DNA from: Sinorhizobium sp.
Lineage (GTDB): Bacteria; Pseudomonadota; Alphaproteobacteria; Rhizobiales; Rhizobiaceae
DNA: 13,772 nt
Direction of reading: 5' to 3'
NCBI GenBank assembly: GCA_031178305.1
Contig: JAPSJG010000035.1
Coordinates: forward strand, 1-13,772
This document shows, piece after piece, positions 6,562 to 13,772 of the stretch. The position numbers and the translations under genes are program-made. How positions within the stretch are numbered: the first letter of the stretch is position 1; each line of letters opens with the position of its first letter. The notes under the pieces were generated by a model. The model did no database searches and was not told the origin of the DNA. It saw only the letters and a list, made by a program, of their open reading frames with translations.

Positions 6562-6842
6562 GAAATCCTCGCCTATCTGGAGGTCCGCAGGCGCTACCTG
6601 CGGCGTCACGCATTCCGATATTTGGGTGAAGGCTCCATCATGGAGCGCCAGATGCCGACCGGCAGAAGGAGACAGCCGATGAAGACGTGACCGGCCGTTT
6701 CGCAATCTGGATAGATGATCAAAGATTAAAATACGGCCAACATTTCAGGAGTTTCAGGCCGTTCTGGCAGATTCTGTGCGGTGAATATCGTCGCCGCGAC
6801 ACCCGTTGTCCGGATCGCGAATCGCGAGGCTTCGGTCGATCG
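6562..6842. other. Intergenic region between rbsK and the chemoreceptor gene
   Basis: This 281-base gap holds the leader of the chemoreceptor gene. An AT-rich stretch (about 6715-6755) upstream of that gene is the likeliest promoter site, but I see no box pair good enough to name. No T-run terminator for rbsK is visible; only a small CGCG-AAT-CGCG-type palindrome lies near 6816-6828. The gap suggests that the receptor is transcribed on its own. Confidence 0.4.
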
Positions 6843-7742
6843 TCAGAGGCGGGCGGCGACCTCGGCGGCGAGCGGAATGGAGGGCTGCGCGCCTGGCTTG
6901 AGGCAGGCGAGCGATCCGGCGACCGCTGAGCGGTGGAGTGCATCGGGAAAGGAAAGTCCCGCGTCGAGGCTTGCGGCCAGATAGCCGCAGAAGGTATCAC
7001 CGGCTCCGACCGTATCGACCGGCTCGATCGTGACACCTTTCCCCCGATAGAGCCCGCCTTCATGGATCGCCACCACGCCCTCGGCGCCGAGGGTGACGAT
7101 CACGGTCTGTCCGGTTTGGGCGTGAAGCGCCTTCATTGCTTCTTGCCGCTCGGCGGCAGCGATCCCGCTCTTGCCCGCCAGCAGTTCGAACTCGGTCTCG
7201 TTGGCGATGACGATATCGGCCATGTGGCCGAGGCGGGCTGCATCGGGGGTCAGCGGGGCGATGTTGATGACGGACCGGATGCCGCGACGCCGGGCTTCGT
7301 TAAGCGCCCTTTCGACGGAGGCGGCCGGAATTTCGAGCTGCAGCATCAGCGTGTCCCCGGGCGACATCGCCTCGACGGCGGCAACGGCATCGCTCTCGCT
7401 GACGGTCGCGTTGGCGCTCGCCACGACGACGATGACGTTCTCGCCATCGCCGCCGACGATGATGTGCGCCGTCCCGGTCGGAGCATCGACGGTCTTGGTG
7501 AGGCTGAGGTCGGCGCCCGCCTCCCTGAGCAGCACAAGCGCTCCCTCCGCGAAGCTGTCGGATCCGACGGCACCGGCCATGCGCACGGAAGCGCCGGCGC
7601 GCCGCGCGGCCAGCGCCTGGTTCGCGCCCTTGCCGCCGGCGGCGGTGGAGAAGCCCGATCCGGCAACGGTTTCGCCGGGTTTCGGCAGGCGTGCGGTCGT
7701 GGCGATCAGATCCATGTTGACGGATCCAAGAACAGTGATCAT
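6843..7742 (-). CDS. rbsK: Ribokinase (PfkB family)
   Basis: Ribokinase phosphorylates D-ribose at O5 with ATP, feeding the pentose phosphate pathway. The 299-residue protein starts with the sugar-binding strand VLGSVNMDL (Asp11) and has the PfkB signature GGKGANQA (36-43). It also has the NETE motif (181-184) and the C-terminal nucleotide-binding and catalytic motif DTVGAGDTFCG (243-253, catalytic base Asp249). The closing GAQPSIP is typical of RbsK rather than of fructokinases or adenosine kinases. Length is normal. The start at ATG 7742 gives the standard MITVLGSVNMD beginning, although the Shine-Dalgarno sequence is weak. It lies 51 bases after rmuC on the same strand, so the two may share a transcript. 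Together with the nearby nucleoside hydrolase it could recycle ribose from nucleosides. Confidence 0.93.
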   Translation of the reverse strand: MITVLGSVNMDLIATTARLPKPGETVAGSGFSTAAGGKGANQALAARRAGASVRMAGAVGSDSFAEGALVLLREAGADLSLTKTVDAPTGTAHIIVGGDGENVIVVVASANATVSESDAVAAVEAMSPGDTLMLQLEIPAASVERALNEARRRGIRSVINIAPLTPDAARLGHMADIVIANETEFELLAGKSGIAAAERQEAMKALHAQTGQTVIVTLGAEGVVAIHEGGLYRGKGVTIEPVDTVGAGDTFCGYLAASLDAGLSFPDALHRSAVAGSLACLKPGAQPSIPLAAEVAARL

Positions 7743-7793
7743 GTGGAGGTGTCCCGTCGGCTCGCAGAATTTGCCGGAGAGTGCCCGAGTGCG

Positions 7794-8987
7794 TCAGTCT
7801 TCGTCAACCACCCTGAGCCTCAATTGGCCCATGCGATTGTCGACCGCCCGCTCACCTTTCTCGCCCCGCTCGGGCGGCGCTGTCGCTTCCAGTTCCAGCG
7901 TTTCTATCTTGGCGCCGCGGCGCGTCAGCTTGTCCGACGAGATCAGGATTTCGTCGACATCCTTCTGCGCCATGGCGAAATGGCCCTGGAGCTTGCGCAC
8001 ACGTTCGTCCAGACGCGAGAGATCGTCCATCAACCGCACGACCTCGCCCTGGATCAGATGCGCCTGCTCGCGCATGCGCGCGTCCTTGAGGATCGCCTGT
8101 ATCACCTGGATCGACAGCAGCAGCAGCGACGGTGAGAGAATGACGACGCGCTGACGATGCGCCTTCTGCACGATCGCCTCGAAGTGCTCGTGGATCTCGG
8201 CGAAGATCGATTCCGACGGGACGAAGAGGAAGGCGGTCTCCTGCGTTTCGCCGGGTAAGAGGTACTTGCTGGCGATATCGCGCACGTGCACCTCCATGTC
8301 GCGGCGAAAGGCCTGCGAAGCCTGCTGGCGCCGGTCGGGGTTCGGCGCATCGCGCATGGCGTTCCAGGATTCGAGCGGAAATTTCGCGTCGACGACGAGC
8401 GGCGGCTGGCCGTTCGGCATTCGGATGATGCAGTCCGGGCGGGCCCCGTTGGGAAGCGTCGCCTGAAAGGTGTAAGCGCTGATCGGCAGGCCGTCCGCGA
8501 CGATTGTTTCCATGCGCGATTGGCCGAAGGCGCCGCGTGTCTGCTTGTTGGAAAGGATGCTCTGCAGCCCGGCCATGTCCTTGGCGAGCGCCTGGATGTT
8601 GTTCTGGGCGCTGTCAATGACGGCCAGCCGCTCCTGCAGACGCCGGAGATTCTCATGCGTCGCCTTGGTCTGCTCGCTGATCGAGGCACCGATCCGGTGC
8701 GTCATGCCGTCGATGCGCTGGCTGAGCGATTGGTTGAGTTCGGCTTGGCGAGCGCCGAACACCTCAGCCATCGCCGCGATTCGCCCCTGCATCTCGGTCT
8801 GGACGGCAAGAAGCGCCGAGATCTGCTCGTCGCGCTCGTCGATGCGAAGCGTACGGGCGCGGCGGCCAGCCGCGATGGCCATGAGCGCCATCAGCAAGGC
8901 GGCTGCGGTGATGAGGTGGCCTGCCGTCACGGGCAAGCCGCCGAGTTGAATCAACGGCTGGTCGAAGGAAAAGACGATGGGCTCCAT
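7794..8987 (-). CDS. rmuC: DNA recombination protein RmuC homologue
   Basis: RmuC proteins limit rearrangement between inverted or short DNA repeats and carry a putative restriction-type nuclease domain; their exact reaction is not settled. The 397-residue product has one N-terminal membrane helix (about 22-42) and a long coiled-coil stretch (about 48-145). The conserved core follows, beginning LQSILSNKQTRGAFG (141-155) and including RPDCIIRMPNG and VVDAKFPLESW, where Asp185 and the Asp200-x-Lys202 pair fit a PD-(D/E)xK layout. The segment ILSPSLLLLSIQVI and a C-terminal helical region with LIQGEVVRLMDDLSRL complete the family pattern. Start ATG 8987 places the membrane helix normally; its ribosome site is weak. 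It is divergent from def and upstream of rbsK. Confidence 0.93.
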   Translation of the reverse strand: MEPIVFSFDQPLIQLGGLPVTAGHLITAAALLMALMAIAAGRRARTLRIDERDEQISALLAVQTEMQGRIAAMAEVFGARQAELNQSLSQRIDGMTHRIGASISEQTKATHENLRRLQERLAVIDSAQNNIQALAKDMAGLQSILSNKQTRGAFGQSRMETIVADGLPISAYTFQATLPNGARPDCIIRMPNGQPPLVVDAKFPLESWNAMRDAPNPDRRQQASQAFRRDMEVHVRDIASKYLLPGETQETAFLFVPSESIFAEIHEHFEAIVQKAHRQRVVILSPSLLLLSIQVIQAILKDARMREQAHLIQGEVVRLMDDLSRLDERVRKLQGHFAMAQKDVDEILISSDKLTRRGAKIETLELEATAPPERGEKGERAVDNRMGQLRLRVVDED

Positions 8988-9137
8988 GGCCGCAGCCTAA
9001 CAGATTCGCTTTCGAAGGCCAGATCAAAACGAGAACAATAATATTCGGGAGGCTTTGAGTTGCGCTATCCGGAAGCTTGCGATGTCGCGTCGGCAAATTC
9101 CTTGCGCCGGGGCGGAAAGATCGGTTATGGGAGCGGC

Positions 9138-9662
9138 ATGACGATCAAGCCGCTCATCATTCTTCCCGATCCCGTTCTGCGCCAGGTGTCGGCGCCGGTG
9201 GAGACCATCGACGACGACATTCGCCGCCTCGCCGATGACATGCTCGAGACCATGTACGATGCCCCCGGCATCGGCTTGGCGGCGATCCAGATCGGCGTTC
9301 CGAAGCGCCTTCTCGTGCTCGACGTCACGAAGGAAGGCGAGGAGAGAAGCCCGCTCGTCTTCATCAACCCTGAGATTGTCCATTCCTCCGGCGAGCGCTC
9401 GGTTTACGAGGAAGGCTGCCTGTCGATCCCCGACTATTATGCCGAGGTCGAGCGGCCCGCCGCCATCACCGTCAAATATCTGGACCGCGAAGGCAGGAAG
9501 CATGCGGTCGAGGCCGATGGCCTGCTCGCCACCTGCCTGCAGCACGAGATCGATCACCTGAACGGCGTTCTCTTCATCGACCATATTTCCAAGCTCAAGC
9601 GCGATATGGTGATCCGCAAATTCACCAAAGCCGCCAAGGTGCGGGGAAGCCGGGCGATCTGA
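9138..9662 (+). CDS. def: Peptide deformylase
   Basis: Def removes the formyl group from the N-terminal methionine of new proteins, using a bound metal, usually Fe2+. The 174-residue protein has all three motifs: GIGLAAIQ (44-51), EGCLS (92-96, metal ligand Cys94) and HEIDH (136-140, two His ligands and the catalytic Glu137). Length and the start MTIKPLIILPDPVLR match the family, so I chose ATG 9138; GGGAG ends four bases before it, slightly close. An in-frame TTG at 9060 has a much better-placed GGGAGG and would add 26 residues that do not look like part of the fold. The next gene, fmt, encodes the partner that adds the formyl group, though a repeat element lies between them. Confidence 0.95.
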   Translation: MTIKPLIILPDPVLRQVSAPVETIDDDIRRLADDMLETMYDAPGIGLAAIQIGVPKRLLVLDVTKEGEERSPLVFINPEIVHSSGERSVYEEGCLSIPDYYAEVERPAAITVKYLDREGRKHAVEADGLLATCLQHEIDHLNGVLFIDHISKLKRDMVIRKFTKAAKVRGSRAI

Positions 9663-9707
9663 CGCCTATGTCTTGGGCGCGGCTGGCCGGGGCTCGGGTA
9701 TCGTCTA

Positions 9708-9811
9708 CTGCATGTCTCCTTAAATCGACATCGATTTAAGGACAAAGACATGCAGCAACTCAAAGTGCTACAGCGACCTTTGCGCGTCTGATAAGACGCG
9801 CGCCGCTGTAG
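9708..9811 (+). repeat. RIME1-like intergenic mosaic element, copy C (full length)
   Basis: This is the best preserved of three copies. Palindrome 1 spans 9708-9755, with arms CTGCATGTCT and AGACATGCAG and inner arms around TTAAATCG/CGATTTAA. Palindrome 2 has an outer 8-bp stem CTACAGCG (9768-9775) with CGCTGTAG (9804-9811). Its perfect inner stem is GCGCGTCT (9782-9789), loop GATA, AGACGCGC (9794-9801). It fills most of the def-fmt gap, 45 bases after def and 30 before fmt. The family name is from recall. Confidence 0.78.
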
Positions 9812-9841
9812 TGCGGCAATTGAGAGTTGGAGTTCACCGCC

Positions 9842-10777
9842 TTGACGCTTCGCATCATTTTCATGGGTACTCCGGAGTTCTCCGTACCGACGCTTCGCGC
9901 GCTCGCCGAGGCGGGCCATGAGATCGTTGCCGCCTATACGCGGCCCCCGCGCCCCGGCGGCCGGCGCGGCCTCGATCTTACGAAGTCGCCTGTGCATCAG
10001 GCGGCCGAGCTTCTGGGCATTCCGGTATTGACACCCGCCAACTTCAAGGATCCGGCCGACCGTCAGATCTTCCGCGACTTCCATGCGGATGTGGCGGTCG
10101 TCGTCGCCTATGGCCTCCTGCTGCCCGAGGAGATCCTCACCGGCACCCGCCACGGCTGCTACAACGGTCATGCCTCGCTCCTGCCGCGCTGGCGGGGCGC
10201 CGCACCGATCCAGCGCGCGATTATGGCCGGGGACAGCGAGACCGGCATGATGGTGATGAAGATGGACAAGGGGCTCGACACCGGCCCGGTGGCACTGACG
10301 AAGCGCGTTGCGATCGGTGACGCGATGACGGCCGGCGAACTGCACGACAGGCTGATGCACGTAGGGGCGGCGCTGATAAAGGAGGCGATGGCGAAGCTCG
10401 AGGCCAGCGAACTGATGCTGACCCCGCAGCCGGAGGAAGGTGTCGTCTACGCGGCCAAGATCACCAAGGACGAAACGCGTATCGATTTCACCAGGCCGGC
10501 ACGTGACGTGCACAACCATATTCGCGGTCTGTCGCCCTTTCCGGGGGCTTGGTTCGAACAGGAGATCGCCGGGCGAGTCGAGCGGATCAAGGTGCTGGCT
10601 TCTGAGCTCGCTGACGGCACCGGGGAGCCCGGTACCGTGCTGGACGACGCCTTGACGATCTCTTGCGGCGAAAGTGCCGTGCGGCTCACGCGATTGCAGC
10701 GGGCGGGCGGCAAGGCGCTTGCTGCGGCCGAATTCCTGCGCGGCACGCCGATGGCGGCGGGCACGAGGATCGCCTGA
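9842..10777 (+). CDS. fmt: Methionyl-tRNA formyltransferase
   Basis: Fmt adds a formyl group from 10-formyltetrahydrofolate to initiator Met-tRNA. The 311-residue protein starts LRIIFMGTPEFSVPTL, the standard Fmt beginning. It has the catalytic region CYNGHASLLPRWRGAAPIQ, with Asn108 and His110, and Asp146 in MDKGLDTGP. A C-terminal OB-like domain that binds tRNA follows (about 205-311). I chose TTG 9842 because it gives the usual N-terminus and GGAG lies nine bases before it; another TTG at 9827 would add five residues. A non-ATG start may keep expression low. The stop is one base before the truA start, so the two are translationally linked. def lies upstream on the same strand, with a RIME1-like repeat between. 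Confidence 0.96.
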   Translation: MTLRIIFMGTPEFSVPTLRALAEAGHEIVAAYTRPPRPGGRRGLDLTKSPVHQAAELLGIPVLTPANFKDPADRQIFRDFHADVAVVVAYGLLLPEEILTGTRHGCYNGHASLLPRWRGAAPIQRAIMAGDSETGMMVMKMDKGLDTGPVALTKRVAIGDAMTAGELHDRLMHVGAALIKEAMAKLEASELMLTPQPEEGVVYAAKITKDETRIDFTRPARDVHNHIRGLSPFPGAWFEQEIAGRVERIKVLASELADGTGEPGTVLDDALTISCGESAVRLTRLQRAGGKALAAAEFLRGTPMAAGTRIA

Positions 10778-10778
10778 A

Positions 10779-11522
10779 ATGCCGCGCTATCGCCTGACCG
10801 TCGAGTATGACGGCTCCGACTATGTCGGCTGGCAGCGCCAGGAAAACGGCCCTTCCGTGCAAGGCGCGATCGAAAAGGCGGTCTTGTCGCTTACCGGCGA
10901 GACCGTCTCGATCCGCGGAGCGGGACGCACCGATTCCGGCGTCCATGCGGTCGGCCAGGTGGCGCATCTGGACCTTGGGCGCGACTGGAAGGCGCACACG
11001 TTGCGTAACGCGCTGAACGCCCATCTGATGCTCGCGGGCGAGCGGGTCTCGATCCTCGATGCCGCGGAAGCGCCGGTGGATTTCGACGCTCGTTTCTCGG
11101 CCGTCCGCCGCCATTATCTCTATCGCATCATCTCGCGCCGCTCGCCGCTGGCGCTCGAGGCACGGCGCGCCTGGTGGGTGCCGAAGGCGCTCGACCATGA
11201 GGCGATGCACGAGGCGGCGCAGCGGCTCGTCGGCCATCACGATTTCACCACCTTCCGCTCCGCCCATTGCCAGGCGACGAGCCCATGGCGGACGCTCGAC
11301 CGGCTGGACGTCACCCGCAGCGGCGAATTGATCGAGATCCGCGCGAGCGCGCAGAGCTTCCTGCACAATCAGATCCGTTCCTTCGCCGGCTCATTGAAGC
11401 TCGTCGGCGAGGGCAAGTGGACGCCGGACGATCTGCAGGCGGCACTTGATGCGCGAGACCGCAAGGCCTGCGGGCCGGTCGCGCCGCCGGAAGGCCTCTA
11501 TTTTCTGCAAGTGGACTATTGA
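10779..11522 (+). CDS. truA: tRNA pseudouridine(38-40) synthase
   Basis: TruA converts uridines 38 to 40 in the anticodon stem-loop of many tRNAs to pseudouridine. The 247-residue product begins MPRYRLTVEYDGSDYVGWQRQ, typical of the family. It carries the catalytic motif GAGRTDSGVHA (47-57) with the nucleophile Asp52. The segments FDARFSAVRRHYLYRI and FLHNQIRSFAGSL are the other family blocks. Length is normal. The ATG is one base after the fmt stop and lies in a different frame, so ribosomes finishing fmt can probably start truA. Longer in-frame starts inside fmt exist but would add residues not seen in the family. The gene ends seven bases before the stop of a convergent membrane protein gene. 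Confidence 0.96.
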   Translation: MPRYRLTVEYDGSDYVGWQRQENGPSVQGAIEKAVLSLTGETVSIRGAGRTDSGVHAVGQVAHLDLGRDWKAHTLRNALNAHLMLAGERVSILDAAEAPVDFDARFSAVRRHYLYRIISRRSPLALEARRAWWVPKALDHEAMHEAAQRLVGHHDFTTFRSAHCQATSPWRTLDRLDVTRSGELIEIRASAQSFLHNQIRSFAGSLKLVGEGKWTPDDLQAALDARDRKACGPVAPPEGLYFLQVDY

Positions 11523-11529
11523 GGCTCCG

Positions 11530-12126
11530 TCAGCCGGGGATCAGGCCGAAGAGATGTTGCAGATATTGCCCGATCATCATCGACGGCAGCAGGAAGAGCG
11601 CCGTGAGAGCCGCCGCGAGCAGGTTCTCATTGCCGGTGATCGTACGCAGCAGCCGAAAGAGCAGCGCCACGCTGGCGAAGAACACGATCAGCCACAGGAA
11701 GGCGGTCGCTTGTTGGGCTTCGCGCGCAAGCAGCAGGATCGCCGCCGGCACAGCCATGGCATAGGACAAGGGCACTGAAAGCCAATTGGTGGTGACGATC
11801 ACCGGCACCACGAGAGCGGCAAAGCCGAGCGGACGTGAAAGAATGACGATCAGCAGGATCGGCACCAGCCAGCTTGCGAGATCGACGATGAGAAGCTTGA
11901 GGAAGATGCCTGCGCCGACAGTCGTGCCGGTCGGCATCGCGGAGAGATAATAGAGCCGCCAGGAGGCCCAGGTCACGGCCATTGCCGGCAGTGACCAGAG
12001 GATCGCCGCGAAAGAGCGCCAGAGGCCGCCTTCGCTGAGGTCCAGCCACAAATAGCCCTCGCGGTTGCCCAGAATGAGCAGCCATAGCCCCTTGATATTG
12101 GCGAGGACCTCTTCAAGCGGCGGCAT
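11530..12126 (-). CDS. Small polytopic membrane protein of unknown function
   Basis: A 198-residue hydrophobic protein with probably five or six membrane helices (near 38-55, 72-96, 102-133 as one or two, 141-158 and 167-188). A short soluble N-terminus begins MPPLEEVLANIKGLWLL. I do not recognise a domain; a Yip1-like fold is possible from size and layout but I cannot show it. I chose ATG 12126 because it gives a compact N-terminus before the first helix. It overlaps the last 14 bases of dapE, including the stop, in another frame. No Shine-Dalgarno box is seen, so it probably depends on dapE translation. A start 20 codons earlier inside dapE is possible but would add a low-complexity tail. 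A tie to cell-envelope work is suggested only by the dapE link. Confidence 0.85.
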   Translation of the reverse strand: MPPLEEVLANIKGLWLLILGNREGYLWLDLSEGGLWRSFAAILWSLPAMAVTWASWRLYYLSAMPTGTTVGAGIFLKLLIVDLASWLVPILLIVILSRPLGFAALVVPVIVTTNWLSVPLSYAMAVPAAILLLAREAQQATAFLWLIVFFASVALLFRLLRTITGNENLLAAALTALFLLPSMMIGQYLQHLFGLIPG

Positions 12127-13306
12127 GGCCGAACCAGCGGGCGATGAAGGACTGATAGACTGCGGTGAGTGTCTCGAGATCGGCAATCGCGACGCGCTCG
12201 TCGATCATGTGCATCGTCTGTCCGACGAGGCCGAACTCGACCACCGGGCAATAGCTCTTGATGAAACGCGCGTCCGAGGTGCCGCCGGTGGTCGAAAGCT
12301 GTGGGCGCCGCCCGGTCACGGCCTCGACCGCGCCGGAAAGCGACTTGATCAACGCATCGTCGCGCGTCAGGAATACGTGGCTCGGACGCTCGTTCCAGAC
12401 GATCTCGTACTTGACCGGCGCCCGGCCCGGCCTGAGCGTGCCGTCCTTTGCGGCCCGGTCCAGCCGGGCGACGATCTCCGCCATCAGGCTCTCGGCCGTC
12501 CAACTGTCGTTGAAGCGGATGTTGAAGGCGGCACTTGCCTTTGCCGGAATGACGTTGACGGCGGCATTGCCGACATCGATCGTCGTGACCTCGAGATTGG
12601 AAGGCTGGAAATCCTGCGTGCCCTGGTCGAAAGCCGGGTGCATCAGCGCTTCGGTAAGCTGCAGGATGCCGCGCACCGGATTGTCGGCGAGATGTGGATA
12701 GGCTGCATGTCCCTGCACGCCATGAACGGTGATGCGGCCCGAAAGCGAACCGCGCCGGCCGATCTTGATCATGTCGCCGAGCTGATCGGGGTTGGTGGGC
12801 TCTCCGACGAGGCAGGCGTCCCAGCGCTCGCCTTTGGCTGCCGCCCATTCGAGCAGCTTCACGGTGCCGTTGATCGCCGGGCCTTCCTCGTCGCCGGTGA
12901 TGAGCAGAGAGATCGAGCCTTTCGGGGGTCCATGTTTCTCGACATGGCGGGCAACCGCGGCCAGGAAGCAGGCAATGCCGCCCTTCATGTCGACGGCACC
13001 CCGACCGTACATCTCGCCATTGACGATCTCGGCGGAAAAGGGGCCCTGGCTCCAGGCGGCCTCGTCCCCGACGGGAACCACGTCCGTGTGGCCGGCGAAC
13101 ATCAGGTGTGGCCCTTCGCGCCCGAGCCGCGCATAGAGGTTTTCGACATCCGGTGTTCCGGCTTCCTTGGCAACGACGCGATCGACCCTGAAGCCCAGCG
13201 GCGCCAGCATGGCTTCGAGTGCCCGGAGCGCGCCGCCTTCGGCCGGGGTGACCGACGGGCAGCGGATGAGCGTGGCGAGATTGGAAATCGGATCGGTCGG
13301 GAACAT
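12113..13306 (-). CDS. dapE: Succinyl-diaminopimelate desuccinylase
   Basis: DapE hydrolyses N-succinyl-LL-diaminopimelate to LL-diaminopimelate and succinate, a step to lysine and meso-diaminopimelate for peptidoglycan. The 397-residue M20-family metallopeptidase has the first zinc ligands in GHTDVVPVGD (His73, with catalytic Asp75) and GRGAVDMKGG (bridging Asp106). GDEEGPAINGT holds the general base and a ligand (Glu140/Glu141), GEPT holds Glu169, and the last ligand is His366 in QTMHMIDE. GGTSDARF is the DapE-specific substrate motif, separating it from ArgE. The dimerisation domain lies about 182-295. ATG 13306 gives the family length; a TTG at 13339 would add 11 residues. The ribosome site is weak for both. 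The membrane protein gene overlaps its 3' end. Confidence 0.96.
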   Translation of the reverse strand: MFPTDPISNLATLIRCPSVTPAEGGALRALEAMLAPLGFRVDRVVAKEAGTPDVENLYARLGREGPHLMFAGHTDVVPVGDEAAWSQGPFSAEIVNGEMYGRGAVDMKGGIACFLAAVARHVEKHGPPKGSISLLITGDEEGPAINGTVKLLEWAAAKGERWDACLVGEPTNPDQLGDMIKIGRRGSLSGRITVHGVQGHAAYPHLADNPVRGILQLTEALMHPAFDQGTQDFQPSNLEVTTIDVGNAAVNVIPAKASAAFNIRFNDSWTAESLMAEIVARLDRAAKDGTLRPGRAPVKYEIVWNERPSHVFLTRDDALIKSLSGAVEAVTGRRPQLSTTGGTSDARFIKSYCPVVEFGLVGQTMHMIDERVAIADLETLTAVYQSFIARWFGHAAA

Positions 13307-13400
13307 GGAGAGGAATGCCTGCGGAGCCGGTGGGGCCAATGGACTGGAATTGCTGGTTTATCCGATCGGTCGCAAGCTGTCACGCATCATGGAATCGAAA

Positions 13401-13426
13401 GCGGGCCAAACGAACGTCCGGCCCGC
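13401..13426 (-). terminator. Probable terminator after the RND pump gene
   Basis: A perfect 7-bp inverted repeat (13401-13407 with 13420-13426, GCGGGCC/GGCCCGC) encloses a 12-base loop. On the minus strand it is followed by TTTCGATT, a weak T-rich tail. It lies 17 bases after the stop of the RND gene and before dapE, where a terminator would be expected. Confidence 0.5.
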
Positions 13427-13443
13427 TCGCGTCTGTGGGCTTT

Positions 13444-13772
13444 CTATTCGCCGGGGGCGAGATGCGGCGCTTCGATCTGGGCTCCCGTGTGCTTCAGCGG
13501 CCGCTCGCCGGAGAGCTTGCGAATAAGAACGTAGAAGACCGGTGTCATGAAGATGCCGAAGGCGGTGACGCCGATCATCCCGGCGAAGACTGCAATGCCC
13601 ATGGCAGAACGCATCTCCGCACCTGCACCTGTGGAGGTGACAAGCGGAACGACGCCCATGATGAAGGCCATCGAGGTCATCAGGATCGGTCGCAGGCGAA
13701 GGCGGCTTGCCTCGATCGCGGCACTGACGGCGCTTTTGCCGGAGAGCTCGAGCTCGCGAGCGAATTCGACGA
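13444..13772 (-). CDS. RND efflux pump inner-membrane subunit, C-terminal part
   Basis: This is the end of an AcrB/MexF-type (HAE1) proton-driven drug efflux transporter. The frame is open to the right edge, so only the last 108 residues are visible; whole proteins have about 1,040. The visible part runs VEFARELELSGK, then EASRLRLRPILMTSMAFIMG, a family block. GAGAEMRSAMGIAVFAGM and GIFMTPVFYVLIRKL, the last membrane helices, follow, and then a short hydrophilic tail. It probably sits with a membrane fusion protein gene beyond the window. Substrate and gene name cannot be told from this part. The class is clear because the block order is very conserved in RND pumps. Confidence 0.9.
   Translation of the reverse strand, partial: VEFARELELSGKSAVSAAIEASRLRLRPILMTSMAFIMGVVPLVTSTGAGAEMRSAMGIAVFAGMIGVTAFGIFMTPVFYVLIRKLSGERPLKHTGAQIEAPHLAPGE

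Noticed and set aside
4564..6690. A 708-codon open frame opposite the chemoreceptor gene
   Set aside because: It is the mirror of a GC-rich coding gene whose domains are clear on the other strand; its translation is low in family likeness and rich in mirrored residues.
6933..8135. A 400-codon open frame opposite rbsK and rmuC
   Set aside because: It runs across two recognised genes on the opposite strand and their gap; such long antisense frames are expected at this GC content.
12065..13534. A 489-codon open frame opposite dapE
   Set aside because: dapE is certain by motifs; the opposite frame has no recognisable domain and spans the neighbouring gene ends as well.

Overview
The window looks like ordinary chromosomal DNA of a Sinorhizobium/Ensifer-type alphaproteobacterium. 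The GC content and codon use are high and even throughout. The proteins read as rhizobial housekeeping proteins, and three copies of a RIME1-like intergenic mosaic element are present, a repeat type known from Sinorhizobium and Rhizobium. The species call is inference from these signs; no database search was possible. I see no prophage, transposase, integrase, CRISPR array, toxin system, rRNA or tRNA.

Layout, left to right. (1) The end of metK (SAM synthetase, + strand) with a clear intrinsic terminator, then trmB (tRNA m7G46 methyltransferase, +). trmB is bracketed by two oppositely oriented RIME1-like repeats, and a second, compound hairpin follows it. (2) A minus-strand pair, hsp20 then a DUF1150 gene, probably read from a heat-shock-type promoter. 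(3) A divergent nucleoside hydrolase gene (+), followed by a 153-bp repeat with terminal inverted repeats. (4) A convergent minus-strand block: a dCache chemoreceptor, ribokinase (rbsK) and rmuC. (5) A plus-strand translation block: def (peptide deformylase), a third RIME1-like element, fmt (Met-tRNA formyltransferase) and truA (tRNA pseudouridine synthase), with fmt and truA one base apart. (6) A minus-strand block: dapE (lysine/peptidoglycan pathway) overlapping a small membrane protein gene. At the right edge is the 3' end of an RND efflux pump gene, probably with its own terminator.

How the genes may work together. def and fmt are the two ends of the formyl-methionine cycle. metK makes the methyl donor that TrmB uses. 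The nucleoside hydrolase releases ribose that ribokinase can phosphorylate, and a chemoreceptor lies between them. hsp20 and DUF1150 form a probable two-gene stress unit.

The coding content is conventional. The points worth a second look are in the non-coding parts: the RIME1-like copies in inverted orientation around trmB, the RIME1-like copy inside the def-fmt unit, the terminal-inverted-repeat element, a possible thermosensing leader of hsp20, and an in-frame TTG with a strong Shine-Dalgarno site 26 codons upstream of the usual def start. I found no convincing undescribed system.
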